Shown here one piece after another: positions 1 to 5,187 of a stretch of 5,187 bases of DNA. Both the position numbers and the translations under genes were made by a program. This stretch comes from an uncultured Synergistales bacterium (GTDB lineage: Bacteria > Synergistota > Synergistia > Synergistales > Aminobacteriaceae), in NCBI GenBank assembly GCA_905234205.1, contig CAJOGG010000119.1, forward strand, positions 1 to 5,187, given 5' to 3'. The notes under the pieces were generated by a model. That model did no database searches, was not told the origin of the DNA, and worked only from the letters and a program-made list of their open reading frames with translations. Each line of letters starts with the position of its first letter. Positions within the stretch are counted from its first letter, which is position 1.

Positions 1-1
1 T

Positions 2-511
2 AGCGATTACGATTATATTATTGGCTCTGTGCATTACGTTTATCAGGCCGGGAAATATTTATCAGTTGACCATACGCCGGACTTTTTCGTGAGCTTGCTT
101 CATGAATGCAATGATGACCCTTACGAGGTTTGCGAAAAATATTACGCTCTTGTTGCTGATGTAGTGAATAAGACTCATGCTGACGTAATCGGACATTTTG
201 ACTTAGTTACGAAATTCAACGAACGCTATAACTTTTTTGACGAGAATAACCAACGTTATATCAATGCCACTAATAAAGCTCTTGACGCATTATTGAAGAC
301 TGGCAAGCCATTTGAGATTAACACGGGCGCAATTTCACGAGGCTGGAGAACTTCTCCTTATCCTTCACGCAGGATTCTGGAGTACATAGCGGCTAATGAC
401 GGCAGCGTGATTCTTTCAAGCGACTCTCATCAGAAAGAGACTCTCATGTACAAATTTGACGAGTGCTTGAAGCTCGTTGATGAACTTGGCCTAAAACGTG
501 TTGAGCTATGA
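2..511 (+). CDS. hisJ: Histidinol-phosphatase, PHP family (HisJ type), 5'-truncated by the window edge
   Basis: The frame is open from base 2, so the gene enters from the left; the GTG at 29 is the Val of a conserved motif, not a start. About 169 codons are visible; the family is usually about 260-280 residues, so roughly the N-terminal third is missing. Conserved PHP metal-site motifs are present: YDYIIGSVHYV (His codon 32-34), IGHFDLVTKFNE (His codon 194-196), the family signature EINTGAISRGWRTSPYPS, and SSDSH near the end (Asp 422-424, His 428-430). Family knowledge: these are metal-dependent phosphatases that hydrolyse L-histidinol phosphate to histidinol, the penultimate reaction pathway of histidine synthesis, in the cytoplasm. 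The stop overlaps the cbiF start as ATGA, so the two are probably co-translated. No other his gene is visible, so a different phosphomonoester substrate linked to cobalamin synthesis cannot be excluded. Family assignment is firm; exact substrate is inferred. Confidence 0.88.
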   Translation, partial: SDYDYIIGSVHYVYQAGKYLSVDHTPDFFVSLLHECNDDPYEVCEKYYALVADVVNKTHADVIGHFDLVTKFNERYNFFDENNQRYINATNKALDALLKTGKPFEINTGAISRGWRTSPYPSRRILEYIAANDGSVILSSDSHQKETLMYKFDECLKLVDELGLKRVEL

Positions 512-1230
512 TTTACTTCATAGGGGCGGGGCCGGGAGCAGTTGATTTAATCACGGTCAGGGGAGCCGAATTATTACATAAGGCTGGAATGATCGTCTAT
601 GCCGGCTCGTTAGTTAATCCCGAACTCGTAAAGAAATATGCCGCTGAAACTTGCGAAATATATGACAGTGCAGGAATGACTCTTGAGGAAATTATGGCCA
701 AGTTGATTGATGGTTATACGCGAAATTTATTGACGGTGAGATTACATTCAGGGGATCCGGCTTTGTATGGAGCTATACGTGAACAAATTGACATCTTGCG
801 CGAGAATAATATCCCGTTTGAGATCGTCCCGGGGGTTAGTTCGTTGTTCGCGGCTGCTGCTGCACTCAAAACAGAATATTCACATACGTTATTAATCTCA
901 CGCGTTGAAGGTCGTACACCACTCCTTCATGATAAAGCTACGGTGTTATTCTTATCGGCAGGAATGATTGACAAAGCTTGCAACGAATTAATAAATTCAG
1001 GTTACACTCCAGAGACTCCGGCAGCAATCGTCTATAAAGCTTCTTGGCCCGAAGAGAAAATCATAAGCGGCACGTTAGCAACCCTTCCAGAATTAGCAGA
1101 CGGGATTCACAAGACGGCGTTAATATTGGCGGGGGAGTTTCTCGACGAATCTATTAGCACGAAATCAAAGCTTTACGACAAAAATTTTTCCCATGAGTTC
1201 AGAAATAGTAATAGCAGCGTTCACGAATAA
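508..1230 (+). CDS. cbiF: Cobalt-precorrin-4 C11-methyltransferase CbiF (CobM family)
   Basis: This 240-residue cytoplasmic SAM-dependent tetrapyrrole methylase should methylate C-11 of cobalt-precorrin-4 to give cobalt-precorrin-5A. Visible signatures: N-terminal IGAGPGAVDLIT (residues 5-16), YAGSLVNPEL (31-40), the SAM/substrate-site segment VRLHSGDPALYGAIREQ (77-93), VPGVSS (107-112), EGRTP (134-138), IVYKASWPEE (174-183), KTALILAGEF (202-211) and the terminal FSHEFR (227-232), which matches the FSHEYR end of Salmonella CbiF. Compared with that protein (257 residues, from memory), it lacks about 5 residues before TLLISR (the PEVSQ region) and about 10 after EGRTP, and adds about 6 at the C-terminus. 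The ATG overlaps the hisJ stop by 4 bases and no clear Shine-Dalgarno precedes it, pointing to translational coupling. It overlaps cbiG, the next enzyme in the pathway, by 38 bases. The cbiG partner favours the anaerobic CbiF role over aerobic CobM. Confidence 0.95.
   Translation: MIYFIGAGPGAVDLITVRGAELLHKAGMIVYAGSLVNPELVKKYAAETCEIYDSAGMTLEEIMAKLIDGYTRNLLTVRLHSGDPALYGAIREQIDILRENNIPFEIVPGVSSLFAAAAALKTEYSHTLLISRVEGRTPLLHDKATVLFLSAGMIDKACNELINSGYTPETPAAIVYKASWPEEKIISGTLATLPELADGIHKTALILAGEFLDESISTKSKLYDKNFSHEFRNSNSSVHE
1193..1230 (+). other. 38-base cbiF/cbiG coding overlap (translational coupling)
   Basis: The cbiG ATG lies out of frame inside the cbiF codons for His-Glu of the conserved terminal FSHEFR, and cbiF ends with TAA at 1228-1230. 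No purine-rich ribosome site stands within 15 bases upstream of the ATG (the nearest, GGCGGGGGAG at about 1129-1138, is too far). Start of cbiG therefore probably depends on ribosomes already translating cbiF, which would keep the two consecutive enzymes at linked levels. Confidence 0.7.
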
Positions 1231-2143
1231 AGCTATAAATCTCGCGTTAAGGCTTGCAAAATTCTTGAATGCCCGTGTATTTGTCCCAAAGAGATTGGCG
1301 CGTGATGACGTTGACGTTATTGACGAGGCTTTAAGCGAATGGACGGGAAAATATTTTCATGAGGCCAAGGCTTTAATATTTATCTCTGCTTGTGGAATTG
1401 CGGTAAGAGCTATAGCGTCTCACGTTGAGTCAAAACTTTCTGACCCTGCTGTAATTGTGATTGATGAGGCGGGGAAATTCGTTATACCGATTTTATCTGG
1501 GCATGTAGGCGGAGCTAACGAGCTTGCGCGAAAAATTTCAGGTTTTCTTCATTCCCAACCAGTAATCACGACTGCAACCGACGTAAATAATTTAGTGGCT
1601 GTTGACGAGTGGGCAGTTAATCACGATTGCGCTATCGAGAACCCGGAATTAATCAAACACGTATCAGGGAAAATTCTTGAAGGTCATGAAGTTGGTGTAG
1701 CTGTCACTGAACAAATGCAAGCGACTCCATTTCCTGTAACGTTAATTTTACGGCCAAGAAATTTAATTTTAGGCACCGGCTGTAACAAGAACACTGACCC
1801 GGAAGAATTTGAACATGCGGCGAAAAGTTTTCTTGATGGTGCTGGCGTATCTGTATTGAGTCTCAAGGCGTTGGCTTCAATCGATCTCAAGGCACAAGAA
1901 AAAGCACTGGTGTTATTCGCGAGAAATCATAATATCCCTTTCCTAACATTCAGTGCTTCTGAACTTCAATCGTTGCCCGGAAATTTTACAAGCTCTCAAA
2001 AAGTTTTAAGCATAACCGGGACTGACAATGTATGTGAACGTTCTTGTATGCTTGCCGCTGGAAAAAAAGCTGTACTGTTACGAAGCAAGTGTATTGTTTC
2101 TGGAATTACATTTGCCCTTGCGAGAGAAACTCACAGCAGCTAG
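1193..2143 (+). CDS. cbiG: Cobalt-precorrin-5A hydrolase CbiG
   Basis: CbiG opens the delta-lactone ring of cobalt-precorrin-5A and releases the C20 carbon with its methyl group as acetaldehyde, giving cobalt-precorrin-5B; it marks the anaerobic cobalamin route. The 316-residue protein has both expected parts. The N-terminal domain (about 4-140) has SACGIAVRAIA (65-75), SDPAVIVIDEAGKFVIP (83-99), LSGHVGGANELA (101-112) and ITTATDVN (125-132). The C-terminal domain (about 188-312) has LILGTGCNKNT (191-201), the LPGNFTSSQ region (261-269), GTDNVCERS (276-284) and a final SGITFALARE (303-312). It is shorter than Salmonella CbiG (about 351, from memory), mainly in the inter-domain linker around 142-188. 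The ATG at 1193 is preferred because EIVIAAF, the usual first strand, follows at once; there is no Shine-Dalgarno, consistent with coupling to cbiF. Its last 66 bases overlap the convergent surface-protein gene. The A7 run at 2062-2068 does not disrupt the conserved C-terminus. Confidence 0.95.
   Translation: MSSEIVIAAFTNKAINLALRLAKFLNARVFVPKRLARDDVDVIDEALSEWTGKYFHEAKALIFISACGIAVRAIASHVESKLSDPAVIVIDEAGKFVIPILSGHVGGANELARKISGFLHSQPVITTATDVNNLVAVDEWAVNHDCAIENPELIKHVSGKILEGHEVGVAVTEQMQATPFPVTLILRPRNLILGTGCNKNTDPEEFEHAAKSFLDGAGVSVLSLKALASIDLKAQEKALVLFARNHNIPFLTFSASELQSLPGNFTSSQKVLSITGTDNVCERSCMLAAGKKAVLLRSKCIVSGITFALARETHSS
2078..2143. other. Convergent 66-base tail-to-tail overlap of cbiG and the surface-protein gene
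   Basis: The cbiG TAG is at 2141-2143 and the surface-protein TAA lies on the complement of 2078-2080. The two reading frames use the same triplet boundaries, so each codon of one is the reverse complement of a codon of the other. On the CbiG side the overlap encodes conserved sequence (SGITFALARE); on the other it encodes the end of the membrane segment plus the tail. There is no room for an intergenic terminator and no GC-rich hairpin with a T tract is visible on either strand near it. Confidence 0.9.
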
Positions 2144-5100
2144 CATAAAAATTCCTATTCCAACGTTACAACCACCACCGCTCGCAGCGTCAGCTATCTT
2201 TCCTAAGGGTGTAGTGGCACCAGTCTTGTTATCGTTATCAACGTAAATACGAATATCATTACTATTTATGATACTTACATCATTGCTGGCTACAGCCTTC
2301 GCGTCATTGCTGATATTAACATCAACACTTACATTATTGTTAATGTCCGTGTTATTGCTAGATCCTTCACCATGACTCTCGGGCTCTTCTTCTGATTCAT
2401 CTGCAAATGAAATAGTTACGTCCATGTTGGAACCATCAATATTTGCTCCCGTATCATAGTAGTATGTGATAGCCTTAATATTCGCTGGGAAAGAGATCAT
2501 TCCGTCATCAGAGATCGTTGTACTTGATACACTGGCATTCTTGAATGATGGCGTAAAATCGTCAATTGTTTCTATATCAATACTTGCCATAACGTTATCT
2601 GGATCAAAATCGCTATCGTTACCGCTAATGAGGTCATAGAGATTCAATTCCGGCTTTGAAGTATCAATGTCGTTATTAAGTTCTTCAATGGCTAAACTTT
2701 GCCCGAAGCACTCAATATTTTCAAGCGCGGGGTGTTCGTCAGCATTAACGTCAAGTGTTAAAAGCTTGTTCCCACTACATACCAACAATTTAAGCGCAGA
2801 GCAGCCCTTCAAGTTCAGCGTTCTTAAATTGCCAATTCCTCCCGATGATGAACAGTCAAGATGCTCAAGTGCTTCACAGTTTTCAAGATTTATTTCTGTT
2901 AAATTAGTTTCGCGCGCAGTAACAATCCGAACTGATGAACCGCTAAGATCAAGTGTTGTAATTGAGCTATTATTATTCAAATATACTTCCCTGATCGAAG
3001 TATTACCTGAAAGATTCACACTTGTTAACTTGTTCGCGTTCTTTAAGTCGAGAGACTCAAGGCTTGTTAGAGAGGCTAATATGTCCAAATTTTCAACATA
3101 ATCAGGAATAGATAAACTTGTTACACCTTCGGAATCATTTCCCGTATACGTAAGATATTGCTCAAGAGTCAACTGGTTATCATTGACGGTAATATATACG
3201 GTACTCTCAGCTTTGTACGAAAAATCAGAGTAGCTCACGTCAGCCGTAACCTTCTGGGTATAACTTCCTGCTTGTGTTGTTGGAGCTATTGTCAACGTTC
3301 CATTCTCAAGCGTAATTCCAGAAACCGCAGGAGTCATGCTCCATTCAATCGCGTAACCTGATGCAATATTTGATGAAGAATAATCATCATAGTATGCAGT
3401 AATTGTAGGCGTAAATGTTAGACTCCCCGAAGAAGCTCTATCAAGCGTCAAATACTCACTGCTAGAAGATAATGATGCGTTAATAGTTGTCAACTTGGGA
3501 GGATTCTTTGTGATTGTTACGGTTTGTGATGCAGGATCAGATTTTACGCTTCCTCTTGAAACAATAGCAGTAACCGTAATACCATAAGTCCCAGGCACAA
3601 GATCGCTGTCTATATTCAACGTAACGCCATTTTCATCATAATATTCAGAAGTGTTGTCAGATAACGTTATTCCACTAACATCAGGGCTTAGTGTCCACGC
3701 TACCGAATAATAGTCATTGTCATCGTTGCGCGAAGCTTGTTTTGGCTCACCTATGTTGTACGTAAATGTTACGCCCTCAGTGAATTTAATCGAGTCTGTT
3801 TGGTTAGTATCGAGTGTTGTGGCTGTCTTGCTTGCTGTGAGTGATGCCTCAATGCCTGTTACTCCCTTTTTATTGATTGTTACTATTTGTGAGACTGGAT
3901 CGGCGGTTATGCCTCCACTTGAAGCTGTCGCTGTTACTGTAATCGTGTAAGTACCATAAGCAAGATTGCTAGGCATCTTTAAATAAGCGTTTGTTCCGGA
4001 AGTCTGCAAAGTTATTCCGCTGACAGTAGGATTCATTGTCCAAGTAACATTGCAGTTAGAACTGTTAGCAGTTTCACGTTGACCGCTGTTGTAATCAAGG
4101 CTAACTGTCGTGTAAAAGTTTATCTGGCCTTCTTCTGAGAGATTGAGAGTTATTGCCGTCTTGTCCGATCTCAAACTCGCCACAACACCTGTTAATTTCT
4201 TCTTGATAACCTTGATTGTTTGCGATACTGAATCGGAACTAACTCCACCACTTGAAACTTTGGCTGTTACTATAACCTCATAAATTCCGGGTGTTAGGTC
4301 ATCGTCAATCTCTAACACAGCCCCATAATCGTAATTAGATGTATTGTATACGTGTAATTTTATCTCGTCGACTTGAGAGTCACACGACCATACAACAGTG
4401 TAATCATACCTAGACGCACTTGAACGACTGCCAGTGTTGTAATCAAAGCTGACTAGATTGTATAAATAAACATTGCCCTCTTCGCCAGTATCAAGAATTA
4501 TCGTTGTCTTATCAGGTGAAATTGTTGCGTCAATATTTGTTATTTTGGGAGCATTCTTGACAACCGTTATAGTTTTCGTGGCCTCTGAAGAAATATCCCC
4601 ACTGCTAACTTTTGCGGTTATATTGATGTTGTACGTGCCTGTCGGAAGCGTTTTATCGAGATTCAAAACAGGGTGCTTATTATCAGATTGATTGAACGAA
4701 ATTCCGAGTGTATTTTCATTATTGCGTCTCCAGCTTACAGTGTACTCATCATTGGAAAGTGTACGCGATAATTCTTTGTCGTAATCAGCAATTACTGTTA
4801 CAGTGAAATTTACTTTGTCGGTACTGGTGGCTTCAAGTTCAATGGAGCTTTTATCGGGCGAGGCTTCAACATGCAGAGCGTCAAGCCTTACTGCTCCTAC
4901 AGGTTCGATTGCTCCGATAGTAGGTTTTGGGTGCCTTGGATTACCTAGCTGGTCTTCGCTTGGTGTGAGGTCGTTGCTTACGGCTTTTCCTATAATGTGT
5001 CTGTTGTTCTCCATGTCTCTATATACATCGTGAGTCACGCCTCTGATTTTAATGTATGATAGCGTCCAAGATAATCTGCTATTGTCATAGATAACCCCTA

Positions 5101-5187
5101 TATTGTTGCCGGCTACCGTCCAATTACTAGATGCACAATGATCGTAATAAATGGTATCCACATTTATTGTGTCCTCAAAGTAAGTAT
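2078..5187 (-). CDS. Large modular surface protein: Ig-like repeats, leucine-rich repeats and a GGGC (Synergist-CTERM-like) sorting signal; N-terminus outside the window
   Basis: The frame is open through the right edge; the GTG at 5161 is only an internal Val, with eight more codons upstream, so neither start nor signal peptide is visible. Residues below are numbered from that Val. Layout: 1-95, unassigned, ending in a Pro-rich linker; 96-660, five Ig-like repeats; about 680-825, leucine-rich repeats with Cys at several strand ends; 840-920, beta-rich segment including ITYYYDTGANIDG; 921-934, acidic linker; 935-982, Asn/Asp-rich stalk with 8-residue period; 995-998, GGGC; 999-1012, hydrophobic segment; then RKGK and a polar tail ending in TAA. 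Family knowledge: such C-termini are recognised and processed at the inner membrane so that the protein is moved to the cell surface. An adhesin or structural surface role is inferred; no enzyme domain is visible. No regulatory region is visible. It converges on cbiG with a 66-base overlap. An intact frame over more than 1000 codons argues against decay. Confidence 0.88.
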   Translation of the reverse strand, partial: TYFEDTINVDTIYYDHCASSNWTVAGNNIGVIYDNSRLSWTLSYIKIRGVTHDVYRDMENNRHIIGKAVSNDLTPSEDQLGNPRHPKPTIGAIEPVGAVRLDALHVEASPDKSSIELEATSTDKVNFTVTVIADYDKELSRTLSNDEYTVSWRRNNENTLGISFNQSDNKHPVLNLDKTLPTGTYNINITAKVSSGDISSEATKTITVVKNAPKITNIDATISPDKTTIILDTGEEGNVYLYNLVSFDYNTGSRSSASRYDYTVVWSCDSQVDEIKLHVYNTSNYDYGAVLEIDDDLTPGIYEVIVTAKVSSGGVSSDSVSQTIKVIKKKLTGVVASLRSDKTAITLNLSEEGQINFYTTVSLDYNSGQRETANSSNCNVTWTMNPTVSGITLQTSGTNAYLKMPSNLAYGTYTITVTATASSGGITADPVSQIVTINKKGVTGIEASLTASKTATTLDTNQTDSIKFTEGVTFTYNIGEPKQASRNDDNDYYSVAWTLSPDVSGITLSDNTSEYYDENGVTLNIDSDLVPGTYGITVTAIVSRGSVKSDPASQTVTITKNPPKLTTINASLSSSSEYLTLDRASSGSLTFTPTITAYYDDYSSSNIASGYAIEWSMTPAVSGITLENGTLTIAPTTQAGSYTQKVTADVSYSDFSYKAESTVYITVNDNQLTLEQYLTYTGNDSEGVTSLSIPDYVENLDILASLTSLESLDLKNANKLTSVNLSGNTSIREVYLNNNSSITTLDLSGSSVRIVTARETNLTEINLENCEALEHLDCSSSGGIGNLRTLNLKGCSALKLLVCSGNKLLTLDVNADEHPALENIECFGQSLAIEELNNDIDTSKPELNLYDLISGNDSDFDPDNVMASIDIETIDDFTPSFKNASVSSTTISDDGMISFPANIKAITYYYDTGANIDGSNMDVTISFADESEEEPESHGEGSSNNTDINNNVSVDVNISNDAKAVASNDVSIINSNDIRIYVDNDNKTGATTPLGKIADAASGGGCNVGIGIFMLAAVSFSRKGKCNSRNNTLAS
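2081..2182 (-). other. C-terminal protein-sorting signal (GGGC, hydrophobic segment, basic tail)
   Basis: Residues 994-1027 hold the tripartite pattern of a CTERM sorting signal: SGGGCN (Cys998 codon 2168-2170), a hydrophobic stretch VGIGIFMLAAVSF (1000-1012), and basic RKGK (1014-1017). The GGGCN motif is what I know from the Synergist-CTERM family, analogous to GlyGly-CTERM signals cut by rhombosortase. The tail is about ten residues longer than the usual short basic ending and contains a second Cys (1018). Half of the hydrophobic segment and all of the tail lie in the overlap with cbiG. Confidence 0.75.
2216..2311 (-). repeat. Four-copy 24-bp / 8-residue stalk repeat
   Basis: Residues 951-982 of the surface protein form four units of exactly eight residues: SNDAKAVA, SNDVSIIN, SNDIRIYV and DNDNKTGA. 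On the + strand the core octamer TCATTGCT starts at 2304 and 2280, with variants TCATTACT at 2256 and TCGTTATC at 2232, all 24 bases apart. Two weaker units precede it (residues 935-950, bases 2312-2359). The alternating polar/hydrophobic pattern suggests short beta strands with Asn-Asp turns. Its place between the acidic linker and the sorting signal suggests a wall- or membrane-spanning stalk. Confidence 0.75.
2687..3124 (-). other. Leucine-rich repeat domain of the surface protein
   Basis: Residues about 680-825 show repeated LxxLxLxxN-type units of roughly 20-24 residues: LESLDLKNANKLTSVNLSGN, then IREVYLNNNSSITTLDLSGS, LTEINLENCEALEHLDCSS, LRTLNLKGCSALKLLVCSGN, and LLTLDVNADEHPALENIEC. 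The later units carry LDC, LVC and IEC in the strand position, as in the LxxLxCxxNxL type common in bacterial surface proteins. Such solenoids usually bind protein or glycan ligands; the ligand here is unknown. The preceding segment (LTLEQYLTYTG, SLSIPDYVENLDILASL) looks like an N-terminal cap. Confidence 0.8.
3182..4876 (-). repeat. Five tandem Ig-like beta-sandwich domains
   Basis: Protein-level repeats within the surface protein, running downwards on the - strand: R1 residues 96-209 (4876-4535), R2 210-325 (4534-4187), R3 326-436 (4186-3854), R4 437-559 (3853-3485) and R5 560-660 (3484-3182). Each opens with a strand like IDATISPDKTTIILD, has one conserved Trp at mid-domain (W144, W258, W374, W489, W607; spacing 114, 116, 115, 118) and closes with a strand pair like GTYTITVTATASSGGI followed by SDPVSQTVTI. 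The single buried Trp and alternating hydrophobic pattern fit a bacterial Ig-like fold; I cannot name the exact family. R5 is the most diverged. Nucleotide identity between units looks modest, so this is an old duplication, not a fresh tandem array. Confidence 0.8.

Noticed and set aside
29..31. GTG as the start of the first gene
   Set aside because: The frame is open upstream to base 2 and encodes SDYDYIIGS, part of the conserved metal-site motif; the GTG is an internal Val.
1684..1890. 68-codon - strand open frame inside cbiG
   Set aside because: It lies antisense to conserved CbiG sequence and has no motif or ribosome site.
2062..2068. A7 run near the 3' end of cbiG as a programmed slippage site
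   Set aside because: The zero frame continues into conserved CbiG sequence (SGITFALARE) and stops normally; the shifted frame gives nothing recognisable.
2208..2221. Small hairpin GGTG-N6-CACC near the convergent junction as a possible terminator
   Set aside because: The stem is only four base pairs, no T tract follows on either strand, and it lies inside the surface-protein coding sequence.
2216..2311. Regular 24-bp repeats as a CRISPR-like or iteron array
   Set aside because: The period is in frame with a coding sequence and explains an 8-residue protein repeat; there are no spacers and the copies vary as codons do.
2667..3101. 144-codon + strand open frame opposite the leucine-rich repeats
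   Set aside because: It is the antisense shadow of a clear LRR coding region, with no recognisable domain, ribosome site or operon context. The shorter + strand frames between 2028 and 5033 are rejected for the same reason.
5159..5161. GTG (complement) as the start of the large - strand gene
   Set aside because: The frame stays open to the window edge (TYFEDTIN), no signal peptide follows the GTG, and no ribosome site can be judged; the gene is most likely truncated.

Overview
The window is wall-to-wall coding sequence of moderate-to-low GC with four genes and no intergenic gap. Three genes run on the + strand and one very large gene converges on them from the - strand. The best lineage clue is the C-terminus of the - strand protein. 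It has a Gly-Gly-Gly-Cys-Asn motif, a short hydrophobic stretch and a basic tail, which matches the sorting signal I know as Synergist-CTERM. I therefore infer an anaerobic, probably gut- or rumen-type member of the Synergistota. This rests on one motif and on gene content, not on a database search.

Left part (2-2143, +): the 3' part of a PHP-family histidinol-phosphatase (HisJ type; its N-terminus lies outside the window), then cbiF and cbiG. The first pair overlaps by ATGA (4 bases) and the second by 38 bases, so the three form one translationally coupled unit. CbiF and CbiG do consecutive steps of the anaerobic (early cobalt insertion) cobalamin pathway: C-11 methylation of cobalt-precorrin-4, then opening of the delta-lactone of cobalt-precorrin-5A with loss of acetaldehyde. 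CbiF is compact, with two internal loops shortened relative to the enterobacterial enzyme. No further cob/cbi gene follows cbiG here.

Right part (2078-5187, -): a secreted or surface-anchored modular protein of at least 1035 residues whose N-terminus is outside the window. From N to C it has an unassigned region, five Ig-like beta-sandwich repeats of about 101-123 residues with one conserved Trp each, a leucine-rich repeat block, a beta-rich segment, an acidic linker, a stalk with an exact 8-residue (24-bp) period, and the GGGC sorting signal. It is likely an adhesin or other cell-surface protein.

The most unusual structural point is the convergent junction. The last 66 bases of cbiG and of the surface-protein gene overlap tail to tail with their codons in register, so half of the membrane segment and the whole basic tail of the sorting signal are read antisense to the conserved C-terminus of CbiG. 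I see no terminator there. I found no RNA genes, CRISPR array, insertion sequence or complete new system.
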